Positions 36,301-44,956 of a stretch of 64,000 nucleotides of DNA are shown one piece after another. Origin of the DNA: Calliopsis andreniformis (Eukaryota; Arthropoda; Insecta; Hymenoptera; Andrenidae); contig NW_027480440.1 in the NCBI RefSeq assembly GCF_051401765.1, positions 6,882,001-6,946,000 of the forward strand. Reading direction: 5' to 3'. The number at the start of each line of letters is the position of its first letter. Positions within the stretch are counted from its first letter, which is position 1. The notes under the pieces are model-generated. The model was not told where the DNA came from, did no database searches, and was given only the letters and a program-made list of their open reading frames with translations. Position numbers and translations under genes: made by a program.

Positions 36301-38641
36301 GCAACGGTTTCAACCGTCTGCAACACCGATAACAAAGCGCACTTTGTTTTCGGAGATTGCGAAACTGTACGATCCCCTCGGCTGGCTTTCGCCAGTTATG
36401 ATCCGTGCGAAAATTTTGATGCAAGCCCAGTGGCTGGAGAAAATCCAGTGGGACGAGCACGTTTCCGCGGAGACGCACAAAATGTGGAACACATTTTGTG
36501 TCGATTGGAACAGATTGAACGATTGGAAATTACCCAGATGGATCCGATACGGAGCCGATGCAATCTCTGTGGAGCTCCATGGATTTTGTGACGCATCACT
36601 CGCTGCCTATTCCGCCGTCACCTACTTGAGAGTGACGACGGTGAACAATGAAGTGTTTACGTCACTTCTAATGGCAAAAACGCGAGTGGCTCCGATCAAA
36701 ACGCAGTCGATCCCAGTTCTTGAATTGAACGGGGCCGTACTGCTCGCTGAGCTTATCGTGCATCTGAGAAAGTCGCTCTCACTGCCGATCGATCGTGTTG
36801 TCTGTTGGACAGATTCTACGATCGCCCTCGCTTGGCTTAAAAAACACCCATCGACATGGACGGTTGTGGTAGCCAACCGCGTGTCAAAAATCCAAACGTC
36901 TCTTCCGAGCGCTGAATGGCGTTACGTTCCAACACGCTCAAATCCCGCGGATTTAAATTCGCGTGGGATAGAGGCTGCAGATTTTCTGCAGTCGAGACTG
37001 TGGATGTTTGGACCAGGGTGGCTGAGCGGACCGGAAGTGGAGTGGCCAGCGATGCCAGCTTCCGTGGAGACCACTGAAAGCAAGCGCATAGCGCATGCAC
37101 ATGTAACGACTCCGAAACCGGAATGGAAATTTCTGTTCCGATTTCAAACGTGGAGAAAACTGTTGCGTGTAACGGCGTATTGTCTTCGCTGGCGAAAACA
37201 AACACGCGCCGAACAGGGGTCACCCGACAGTCGAGTAATCGAGGCGTCAGAATTGCGAATCGCAACTGAACGTATCGTGCGTCACATACAAGGCACGCAT
37301 TTCTCAGAAGAGTACCGGTGCTTGAAAAAACGCCGAGGAATACCTGAGAAATCTCCGCTAAAAAGCCTAAACCCTTTTCTCGACGAAAATGACGTCTTGA
37401 GGGTTGGCGGACGACTGGAGAACGCGACGCTTGCATGGGAAACCAAGCACCCGATAATACTGCCGAAACATTATGTGTCAACACTCATAATCCGGCAGTG
37501 CCACGTGGATACGTTGCACGGGGGCTTGCAGCTGACCTTGCATACTGTGAGGCAAAGCTACTGGATTCTCGGCTGCCGAAACGCAGCGAAGACGGTTATA
37601 AACAAATGCATGCGATGCGTGAGATGGCGAAGCAGCGCCTCCACGCAAATAATGCAGCATTTGATACCGGAACGCTGCAGGCCTGCAAAGGCCTTCGACA
37701 ACTGCGGAGTGGACTACGCGGGGCCTTACCGTGTCCGCGACTCCGCTGGTCGAGGAAAGACGGCTCACAAAGCGTACATCGCGGTGTTCGTTTGTTACGC
37801 CACGCGCGCCGTCCACATCGAGCTCGTCCATGATTACACGACGAGCGCGTTTTTAGCTGCACTCGATCGGTTCGTAGCTAGACGTGGTATACCGTCTTGC
37901 ATTTTTAGCGATAATGGCACCAATTTCGTTGGGGCCGATCGAGAGTTACGTAAGCAGTTCTGTGAGGCGTTTTCCTCCACAGAAATGCAAAACAAATGCA
38001 GCTCTATGGGGATAAGGTGGAGGTTTAACCCCCCCAGCGCTCCTCATTTCGGTGGAATGCAGGAAGCCGGCGTAAAATCGGTGAAACACCATTTAAAGCG
38101 CACACTGGGTGAATTCACGCCGACGGGAGAGGAAATGCAGACGCTTCTCTGCAAGATCGAAGCGAGTCTCAACTCGCGACCGATCGCCCCCCTGAGTGAC
38201 CACCCAGATGATTATGCGCCTCTGACGCCCGGGCATTTCCTGACAGGAGGTCCGCTAAATGCGATTCCGCTGCAATCGGTGGAAACTGAAAAACTCTCGC
38301 GACTATCGCGGTGGAGAGCGATTCAAAAATTTCACGAGCAGCTTTGGAGGCACTGGACGCGAGATTATCTCACGCACCTCCAAAATCGCTATAAGTGGCG
38401 CACCACCCAACTGCAACTGCAACCAGGGGATCTGGTGTTAGTGCAGAATCCTCTTCTCCCCCCTAATCAGTGGGAAATGGGGAGAATTGAGGAGGTGTTC
38501 CCGGGTAAGGACGAAAATGTACGGGTGGTAAAAGTCCGTACAGCAAAGTCCACATATACACGTCCGATTACAAGGATGTGTAAGTTACCCGTGGATGAGC
38601 CTGCTGCGGCGACGGTTGCCGAGGTCGAGCAGGCGAAATAA
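33317..38641 (+). CDS. gag-pol: Gag-Pol polyprotein, BEL/Pao retrotransposon (intact, 1774 aa)
   Basis: A single uninterrupted frame makes the capsid and all enzymes for reverse transcription and integration. Residues 1-125 are helical and coiled-coil-like. About 140-320 is a Pao-type Gag (DUF1759-like, LPKFSGD motif at its start). Three Cys/His knuckles start at C350, C383 and C402. The aspartic protease has D504-Q-G (DUF1758-like). Reverse transcriptase spans about 770-920, with D836 and Y912-V-D-D915. A Pao-specific linker follows, then RNase H with D1092, E1136 and D1166. The integrase zinc site is H1396, H1401, C1431, C1434, and its core is D1466, D1532, E1583. About 1660-1755 is a DUF5641-like tail. 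The ATG at 33317 has a strong Kozak context. No frameshift site is needed, as usual for BEL/Pao. All expected catalytic residues are present, so the protein is probably functional. Confidence 0.95.
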   Translation: MSTPQREQALSPSLESDMEDIVSRVRGLTRLVTNLKKKGRSSFTIFLLKEKLNYATEVWRDVLERVSRLKQGIPLHHRKGIPFFDQEVLQDAEDTFHEVQDFLMTEIAQLVEAKERVELGINQRKAEGAGFDNTQIPVELPKQSLPKFSGDSRKWRHFEDLFTAGVKNNQRLSDAQRLQYLNACLEGEALATIAEFEIADRNFSEAWDALKKRFGNPRTIITQLLETLRKLRMIKKGDLPSFQQVTVSWRQTLAALKRLGRPTKEWSDVLVILIKEKLEAALQWEWEMSIQSDTDFPSFDIMMKFLDGQERALVALEHQRCNAKAEVTPKSRIRQHNAVVENAPPTPEKCVFCEQPHVVATCKKFKTLSPEQRFQYMKNNQYCINCLASTHTVTHCRTSVSCKQCNGRHHTILHFDTQKVGTSNRRTTNKPNQGKREAGRSNVPARSPVQANVNTNSRASTSADNVASHCGVTESVTGSVFLATADVRVYGKGGTSRIARALIDQGSEASFITASLVNDLRLARRKTQAMVTGLGGGKTHEITHSADIRFGSTRCTAQAFRTSAYIVPKITSYVPPSVRISDAEILSELTLADPDPASDRPIEVLIGAEVYASIIRRGFRRINKTGPIAQETALGWILSGPIDAANSSPNPVRTLHCSVLESLDKAIRRFWEIEEVPSTLVNTKAEDECEEHFVKTVARDATGRFIVRLPFNHSNPDELLGDSLPIALSALTRLRRKLDLNQTLVKEYSEFLTEYESLNHMTRLESVDNMRLYIPHRAVIRTESATTKLRVVFNASSKTAGGRSLNDLLHVGPKLQTDITAVLTRWRLYEYVLVADIEKMFRQILVAKEDRRFQCIVWRTPSTERLIAYELNTVTYGTACAPYLSMRTLLELKKQDGDRYPLAAPVLEKDVYVDDVFMGAPDKPLLERIRKQTCELLQRGGFNLRKWAGNSSDLLRNIPQSSHSHAVDLNLFDDSELKVLGLRWIPSGDFFYFNLQRFQPSATPITKRTLFSEIAKLYDPLGWLSPVMIRAKILMQAQWLEKIQWDEHVSAETHKMWNTFCVDWNRLNDWKLPRWIRYGADAISVELHGFCDASLAAYSAVTYLRVTTVNNEVFTSLLMAKTRVAPIKTQSIPVLELNGAVLLAELIVHLRKSLSLPIDRVVCWTDSTIALAWLKKHPSTWTVVVANRVSKIQTSLPSAEWRYVPTRSNPADLNSRGIEAADFLQSRLWMFGPGWLSGPEVEWPAMPASVETTESKRIAHAHVTTPKPEWKFLFRFQTWRKLLRVTAYCLRWRKQTRAEQGSPDSRVIEASELRIATERIVRHIQGTHFSEEYRCLKKRRGIPEKSPLKSLNPFLDENDVLRVGGRLENATLAWETKHPIILPKHYVSTLIIRQCHVDTLHGGLQLTLHTVRQSYWILGCRNAAKTVINKCMRCVRWRSSASTQIMQHLIPERCRPAKAFDNCGVDYAGPYRVRDSAGRGKTAHKAYIAVFVCYATRAVHIELVHDYTTSAFLAALDRFVARRGIPSCIFSDNGTNFVGADRELRKQFCEAFSSTEMQNKCSSMGIRWRFNPPSAPHFGGMQEAGVKSVKHHLKRTLGEFTPTGEEMQTLLCKIEASLNSRPIAPLSDHPDDYAPLTPGHFLTGGPLNAIPLQSVETEKLSRLSRWRAIQKFHEQLWRHWTRDYLTHLQNRYKWRTTQLQLQPGDLVLVQNPLLPPNQWEMGRIEEVFPGKDENVRVVKVRTAKSTYTRPITRMCKLPVDEPAAATVAEVEQAK

Positions 38642-38879
38642 ACACCGGACAAAATTCGGTAAAGGCCGAACGAGACAAAGGTGAGGGCAACCGTTCTATT
38701 TGAAAAGACAAACGGTCACGAACCCCCCTTTGGCTCCCGGCCCCCTTGACAGTCCAGGGAGGGGAGATGAGGTACTTCTCTCTCTCTCTCTCCAAGGGAA
38801 GAGCGCCCCCCGCGAACTCGCGGGCGCCGCCGAAATTTGATCCGATCGCAGCCGGTTGACGATCATTAGTCAAGCAACA
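38642..38879 (+). other. Spacer between pol and accessory ORF with candidate splice acceptors
   Basis: No open frame of its own. Two pyrimidine tracts end in AG: GGCCCCCTTGACAG (ending 38752) and CTTCTCTCTCTCTCTCTCCAAG (ending 38796). Either could receive a splice from the LTR donor to make a subgenomic mRNA for the downstream ORF, whose ATG lies 84-128 nt further on. Confidence 0.5.
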
Positions 38880-39521
38880 ATGGCAAGCGATAAGGCAATA
38901 TCGGCGAGCTTCGACCGCTGCATGCGGATCGGCGAGGAGGCCCTCACCACCGTCGCCCCGCCGGACCAAGGAAGTGCGCCCGCGAGTGGACCACCCACGC
39001 CGGAAGATTGGGAATTAAAGCTGGGGACGGAAATATATAAAGTTCCTGGGCATATACCGACCACCACCCGGCGATATCGTATACCGGCAACGGGAGGACG
39101 ATATTTGGTCAAATGGAATAAGGAGGGCCTACTTACGTCCCTGCTCTGGAAAGAGCAGGGAGGGAAGCCGCAGGAAGGAGCTGCAGCACCGAGGCAGCAG
39201 GCTGGCCCTTCGGCTGGCCCTTCGGCTGGCCCTTCGGCTGGCACTTCGGCTGGCCCTTCGGCTGGCCCCTCCAAGGGGGTCAACAAACGACGGAGGAAGA
39301 GGGCGGAACGGCGGGTCGCCACCCCCGCAGCCGGTCAACCAACGTCCACCGTCGCGGCCGGATCGAGGCCCCCAGCACCGACGCCCCCATCGGCACGAGC
39401 AACCCGACACCCGCCCGGGGCTTTGGAACAAATGACCCGAACGGCCATCGGGGTGGCCATCGAAACGTCGATGCGTTTTCTCCGGGGCCACCCAGGGTTT
39501 TCTCAACCTAGTGCAAAGTAA
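38880..39521 (+). CDS. Accessory ORF2 of the retrotransposon, basic GPSA-repeat protein (213 aa)
   Basis: I recognise no family. It lies where some LTR elements carry env, but has no signal peptide, membrane segment or cysteine-rich ectodomain, so it is not an envelope protein. The first ATG of the frame, 38880, has A at -3 and G at +4; the frame is open 24 nt further upstream but without an ATG. Residues 1-90 may fold: they include a Trp-Glu-Leu-Lys segment and a Tyr-Arg-Ile/Tyr-Leu-Val-Lys-Trp segment. Then come a six-unit Gly-Pro-Ser-Ala repeat coded by 12-bp DNA repeats, a cluster of basic residues (KRRRKR) resembling a nuclear localisation or RNA-binding signal, a Pro/Ala-rich stretch, and a short helical C-terminus. 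Expression probably needs splicing. A donor overlapping the stop may extend it (next entry). A captured host gene or a regulatory or nucleic-acid-binding protein is possible. Confidence 0.65.
   Translation: MASDKAISASFDRCMRIGEEALTTVAPPDQGSAPASGPPTPEDWELKLGTEIYKVPGHIPTTTRRYRIPATGGRYLVKWNKEGLLTSLLWKEQGGKPQEGAAAPRQQAGPSAGPSAGPSAGTSAGPSAGPSKGVNKRRRKRAERRVATPAAGQPTSTVAAGSRPPAPTPPSARATRHPPGALEQMTRTAIGVAIETSMRFLRGHPGFSQPSAK
39201..39272 (+). repeat. 12-bp minisatellite inside ORF2 (6 units)
   Basis: Six tandem copies of GCTGGCCCTTCG. The fourth has A for C and the last ends CCTCC. The 12-bp length keeps the frame and encodes the Gly-Pro-Ser-Ala (once Gly-Thr-Ser-Ala) repeat, so copy number can change without breaking the frame. 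Confidence 0.9.
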
Positions 39522-39630
39522 GTTCAATTAAATTTTGTTTGATTCAATTTTTGCGAAGCGCCGTGAGTGAGTTCATCTCAATTGAACTCCACTTGCGGTA
39601 CTTTGCTCTCTCTCTTTTGATCGCCTACAG
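39518..39630 (+). other. Candidate 113-nt intron at the end of ORF2
   Basis: Donor AAA|GTAAGT overlaps the ORF2 stop (39519-39521). The acceptor is a pyrimidine tract (CTCTCTCTCTTTTGATCGCCTACAG, listed by its ends 39606-39630). Removing it keeps the frame open to 39793, adding about 53 codons that cross the polypurine tract and the first 71 bases of the LTR and include a short hydrophobic run. Length and signals suit an insect intron. It is not proven. Confidence 0.4.
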
Positions 39631-39709
39631 AAATCTTGGTCCTTCAAGTTTCGCGATCCGAGTCGTGTTTGTGTTGAAGCTGCCGATACTCCTTTTGCAC
39701 GGACAGTGC
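39522..39709 (+). other. Region between ORF2 and polypurine tract
   Basis: About 190 bp of untranslated sequence unless the candidate intron is spliced. The open stretch from 39539 has no ATG before the LTR and makes sense only as a downstream exon. Confidence 0.5.
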
Positions 39710-39720
39710 AAGGGGGGCGG
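39710..39720 (+). promoter_or_regulatory. Polypurine tract (AAGGGGGGCGG)
   Basis: Purine-rich run ending two bases before the 3' LTR, the expected plus-strand primer position for reverse transcription. It has one internal C and is rather short, but no better tract is near. Confidence 0.8.
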
Positions 39721-39722
39721 TA

Positions 39723-41096
39723 TGTTTAAAATACATTTAAATTTCGAAGCATCGTTTCGTCCGCGAGAATCGCAGTACGCTAACGTGCTGTGACCGACCG
39801 AAGGTCGCCTTCGGTAGGAAATTCAGTTGCGTTGACAATAAACTCGGTACATTCGAATTGCGACTCGTTTTTTCATCCGATGCGGTTGAAGTTCGAACAG
39901 GTGAGCGATTACGATCAGCTGTTTGAATCTCAGGCCCGATAACGAGTGGGGGTATCGGAGCCTGACAAAGAGAGAGAGCAAAATCGGTACATTAGACAAA
40001 GAGAGACAATGATAAGCGAGCGCCGCGTAGCGGATTTTCGGGGACTCCGCGATTTTCGCGGAGCGTCTCGCGCTCGCATGTCGAAGTCAGTCTTGCACCG
40101 AACGCTCGCACGGTAGCAAGGAACAGCATTATAGAAGAGTCTACTGAGTTAGGAAATTTGGGCACCAAGTTCCTTAGCTCTTGACGCCTTCTACGCTGTA
40201 TTATCGCACTACAGCTCGCCATAGCTCCCTTCGAGAACCACGTATTACACGTGCGAAGGCAAAGCGATTGTTTAGTCGCGATAAATTTAAAAGACGAGTA
40301 ACTGCGCTCTTGGAATCGGTGGCTACCCCGATTCCCTGAGCTTGCTATTCGTCGGAGGAGCAATCAAGACCTCTTCTTGGTTGAGCCCCGATATTGGCAC
40401 CAACAGAGAGGGTAAACGTAAGTGTATCACCTCTGCGTTGCCCGTGTTGTGTCACCCGTTTAGTAGCAGCCCGCGTACGACGAATAGATGCGTACGTTGC
40501 GGTGAACGGTGAGTGCTACAACCTCTGGCCTTTATCCGCCGCCAAGGCTAGCTAAAGCTAGTACCGAGGGTCGAACGCTCGCGAATCTCGGCTTACAACC
40601 GTGATTCGCACGAGGCAAGCCTTCTTGGAAGGCAGGTTGAGCAGAGAAAAGGAGGATCCCTCCTCTCTGCACACTCGTCTGCCGACGCTTTCTTCAGAGC
40701 GAAGAAACGTCGGTATTACAGTCCACTACATTACCTTAACGATACGTCAAGGTACTGCTCCCCCCTCCACGTAGGCTCGTTTCGAAGCCTGGAGTCGGGA
40801 AGACAACGGTTTGGCTTGAAAGCAATACGCTCGCTGACCAGTGCGGTTTCGCCGCTCTTTTCTTTTCCAGACGCCAGCGTCGCTAAGGGACACCGGCCGG
40901 CGTCAGTCCAAGGGACCCTTCCCTAAGATTTTGGTCGAAGACCCCCAACTAAACTAAAAAAAATAAACGTCGTATTTAAGTCCTTTTTAGGGCCGACTCA
41001 AATTTAATTAAGTGTACAATTTTTTTTCTTGACACCCTTCTCTCAACCACCCAATCCGGACCCCGTTAGATCCCTGAATTTTCAGCGATTCTAACA
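39723..41096 (+). repeat. 3' long terminal repeat (1374 bp)
   Basis: Same ends and length as the 5' LTR. The only difference I find is C at 39780 instead of T. It repeats the candidate initiator (39823-39828), AATAAA (39837-39842 and 40962-40967), donor (GT at 39901) and hairpins. Its promoter would point into the satellite on the right. Confidence 0.97.
40962..40967 (+). terminator. Candidate 3'-end poly(A) signal in the 3' LTR
   Basis: AATAAA, 130 bp before the LTR end, followed by a T-rich stretch near 41021. It competes with AATAAA at 39837 as the signal that ends element transcripts. Sequence alone does not decide. Confidence 0.4.
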
Positions 41097-41101
41097 ATGT
41101 T
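41097..41101. other. Target-site duplication, right copy (ATGTT)
   Basis: Directly follows the LTR end CA and continues into CAATCCTCAATCC exactly as in uninterrupted class B boxes. Confidence 0.95.
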
Positions 41102-41976
41102 CAATCCTCAATCCTCAATTCTCAATCTTCAATCCTCAATACTGAATCTTCAATCATCAATACTCAATCCTCAATCCACAATCCTCAATCCTCAATCCTC
41201 AGTCTTCAATACTCAGCCCCAATCCTCAATCTTCAATCCTCAATCCTCAATCCTCAATCCTCGATCCTCGAACCTCAATCCGCAGTCCTCAATCCTCAAA
41301 CCTCAATGTTCAATCCGCAATACCCAATCCTCAATCTTCAATTCTCAATCCTCAATCCTCAAACCTCAATCCTCAAACCTCAACCCTCAATCCTCAGTCC
41401 TCGAACATCAATCCTGAATCCTCAATCCTGAATCCTCAATCTTCATCCCTCAGTCCTCAACAATCAATTGTCAATCCTCACTCCTCAATAGAATATCCTC
41501 AATTCACAGCTTTCGATACTCAATCCCCATTCCTCAATCTTCAAATCTCAATCCACAAACATCAATTCTCATCACTCAACCCTCAACACTCAGACCTCAA
41601 TCTTCAATCCTCAATACTCAATCTTCAATACTCAATCCTCAATCCTCAATCCTCAATCCTCAATCCTCAATCCTCAATCCCAAATCCTCAATCCTCAATC
41701 CTCAACCCTCAACCCTCAATCCTCAGTCCTGAAGCCTCAATACCGAATCCTCAGTCCTCAATCCTCAATCCTCAATCCTCAATACCCAATCCTCAATCTT
41801 CAATCCTCAATACTCAATCCTCAATCCTCAATCCTCAATCCTAAATCCTCAATCCTTAATCCTCAATCCTCAACCCTCAATCCTCAGTCCTGAAACCTCA
41901 ATCCCGAATCCTCAATCCTGAATCCGCAAACTTCAGTCCTCAGTCCTCAACAATCAATTGTCAATCCTCAATCCTC
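41102..41976. repeat. Higher-order unit interrupted by the retrotransposon (right part)
   Basis: Continues the B context after the insertion and holds an A box (about 41490), ending at the next D box. It matches 12793 onward and 48440 onward, apart from a one-base deletion near 41216 (ACTCAGCCCC against ACTCAGTCCCC). Confidence 0.82.
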
Positions 41977-44956
41977 AATAGAATATCCTCAATTCACAGT
42001 TTTCAACACTCAATCCCCATTCTTCAATATTCAAGTCTCAATCCACAAACATCAATTCTCATCACTCAGCCCTCAACACTCAGTCCTCAATCTTCAATCC
42101 TCAATCCTCAATCCGCAATCTTGAATCCTCAATACTCAATCTTCAATCCTCAATCCTCAAATCTCAATCCTCAACACTCAATCCTCAATCGTCAATCCTC
42201 AATCCCCAATCCTCAATCTTCAACCCTCTATCCTCAATCCTCAATCCTCAATCTTCAATCCTCAATCTTCAATACTCAATCCTCAATCCTCAATCCTCAA
42301 CCATCAATCCTCAGTCCTGAAACGTCAATACCGAATCCTCAGTCCTGAATCCTCAATCTTCAGCCCTCAGTCCTCAACAATCAATTGTCAATCCTCAATC
42401 CTCAATAGAATACCCTCAATTCACAGTTTTCAATACTCAATCACCATTCTTCAATCTTCAAATCTCAATCCACAAGCATCAATTCTCATCACTCAACCCT
42501 CAACACTCAGTCCTCAATCTTCAATCCTCAACCCTAAATCCTCAATCTTCAATCCTCAATACTCAGTCTTCAGTCCTCAATCCTCAATTCTCAATCCTCA
42601 ATACTCAATCCTCAATCGTCAATCCTCAATTCCCAATCCTCAATTTTCAATCCTGTATCCTCAATCTTCAATCCTTAATCCTCAATTCTCAATCCCCAAT
42701 CCTCAACCTTCAATCCTCAATACTCAATCTTCAATCCTCAATCCTCAATCCTCAATCCTCAATCCTCAATCCTCAATCCTCAATCCTCAATCTTCAATCC
42801 TCAATACTCAATCTTCAACCCTTAATCTTCAATCCTCAGTCCTCAATCCTCATTCTTCAATCCTCAACACCCAATCCTCAATCTTCAATCCTCAATCCTC
42901 AATCCTCAATTCTCAATCCTCAATCCTCAATCCTCAGACCTCAAACATCAATACTCAACCCTCAGTCCTCGTCCGCAATCCACAAACCTCAATTCTCAAT
43001 CCTCAATGTTCAATCCTCAATCTTCAATACTCAATACTCAATCCTCAGTCCTCGAACATCAATCCTGAATCCTCAATCCTGAATCCTCAATCTTCATCCC
43101 TCAGTCCTCAACAATCAATTGTCAATCCTCACTCCTCAATAGAATATCCTCAATTCACAGCTTTCGATACTCAATCCCCATTCCTCAATCTTCAAATCTC
43201 AATCCACAAACATCAATCCTCATCACTCAACCCTCAACACTCAGACCTCAATCTTCAATCCTCAATCCTCAATCCGCAATCTTGAATCCTCAATACTCAA
43301 TCTTCAATCCTCAATCCTCAATCCTCAATCCTCTATCCTCAATCCTCAATCCTCAATCTCCAATCCTCAATCTCCAATCCTCAATCCTTAATTCTCAATC
43401 CTCAATCCTGAATCCTCAATCCTCAATACTCAACCCTCAATCCTCAGTCCAGAAACATCAATACCGAATCCTCAATCCTGAATCCTCAATCTTCAGACCT
43501 CAGTTCTCAACAATCAATTGTCAATCCTCACTCCTCAATAGAATATCCTCAATTCACAGCTTTCGATACTCAATCCCCATTCCTCAATCTTCAAATCTCA
43601 ATCCACAAACATCAATTCTCATCACTCAACCCTCAACACTCAGACCTCAATCTTCAATCCTCAATCCTCAATCCGCAATCTTGAATCCTCAATACTCAAT
43701 CTTCAATCCTCAATCCTCAATCCTCAATCCTCAATCCTCAATCCTCAATCCTCAATCTCCAATCCTCAATCCTCAATCCTTAATTCTCAATCCTCAATCC
43801 TGAATCCTCAATCCTCAATACTCAACCCTCAATCCTCAGTCCAGAAACATCAATACCGAATCCTCAATCCTGAATCCTCAATCTTCAGACCTCAGTTCTC
43901 AACAATCAATTGTCAATCCTCAATCCTCAGTAGAATATCCTCAATTCACAGTTTTCAATACTCAATCCCCATTCTTCAATCTTCAAATCTCAATCCCAAA
44001 CATCAATTCTCATCACTCAACCCTCAACACTCAGTCCTTTATGTTCAATCCTCAATCCTCAATTCTCAATCTTCAATCCTCAATACTGAATCTTCAATAC
44101 TCAATCCTCAATCCTCAATCCTCAATCTTCAATACTCAGTCCCCAATCCTCAATCTTCAATCCTCAATCCTCAATCCTGAATCCTCGATCCTCGAAACTC
44201 AATCCTCAGTCCTCAATTCTCGATCCTCAATGTTCAATCCGCAATACCCAATCCTCAATCTTCAATCCTCAATCCTCAATCCTCAAACCTCAATCCTCAA
44301 TCCTCAACCCTCAATCCTCAGTCCTCGAACCTCAATCCTGAATCCTCAATCCTGAATCCTCAATCTTCATCCCTCAGTCCTCAACAATCAGTTGTCAATC
44401 CTCAATCCTCAATCCTCAATCTTCAGTCCTCAATACTCAATCTGCAATCCTCAATCCTCAATCCTCAATCCTAAATCCTCAATCCTAATTCGTCACTCCT
44501 CAATACCCAATCCTCAATCTTCAATCCTCAATCCACAATCCTCAATTCTCTATCCTCAATCCTCAATCCTCAATCCTCAATCTTCAATCCTCAATACTCA
44601 ATCTTCAATACTCAATCCTCAATCCTCAATCCTCAACCCTCAATCCTCAATGATCAATCCCAAATCCTCAGTCCTCAATCCTCAACCCTCAACCCTCAAT
44701 CCTCAGTCCTGAAGCCTCAATACCGAATCCTCAATCCTCAATCCTCAATCCTCAATCCTCAATACCCAATCCTCAATCTTCAATCCTCAATACTCAATCC
44801 TCAATCCTCAATCCTCAATCCTAAATCCTCAATCCTTAATCCTCAATCCTCAACCCTCAATCCTCAGTCCTGAAACCTCAATCCCGAATCCTCAATCCTG
44901 AATCCGCAAACTTCAGTCCTCAGTCCTCAACAATCAATTGTCAATCCTCAATCCTC
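41977..44956. repeat. Higher-order unit D-E-A-A-C (2980 bp)
   Basis: D at 41977 and E at 42404, then two A boxes about 400 bp apart (about 43135 and 43535; the flanking CCGCAATCTTGAATCC is also duplicated, 43274 and 43674) and C about 43925. The B box of the standard unit is missing, and the unit is correspondingly short. Confidence 0.82.

Larger units (their letters stand above)
31837..41096 (+). mobile_element. Complete BEL/Pao-type LTR retrotransposon (9260 bp)
   Basis: Order: 5' LTR, tRNA-Tyr-type primer-binding site, one gag-pol frame (protease, reverse transcriptase, RNase H, integrase), an accessory ORF, polypurine tract, 3' LTR. BEL/Pao assignment rests on the long fused frame, the Pao-type Gag with three Cys/His knuckles, the DQG protease, YVDD reverse transcriptase, the integrase after RNase H, and the C-terminal domain typical of these elements (DUF5641-like). 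LTRs begin TG and end CA, and the target duplication is ATGTT. With one LTR difference and no stop or frameshift seen, the copy looks very young and possibly still mobile. Its base composition (CpG-rich, balanced) contrasts sharply with the satellite. Confidence 0.95.

Noticed and set aside
33583..38441. Antisense and alternative-frame open stretches within gag-pol
   Set aside because: They are shadows of the long coding frame, with no domain features.
38856..38879. Upstream start for the accessory ORF
   Set aside because: The codon at 38856 is TTG. The first ATG is 38880, with a strong context.
38880..39521. Envelope gene of an errantivirus-like element
   Set aside because: No signal peptide, furin-like site, fusion peptide or transmembrane helix; the composition is Pro/Ala/Gly and basic.
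38568..39527. Antisense frames over ORF2
   Set aside because: They mirror the GC-rich repeat; no ATG context or family resemblance supports them.
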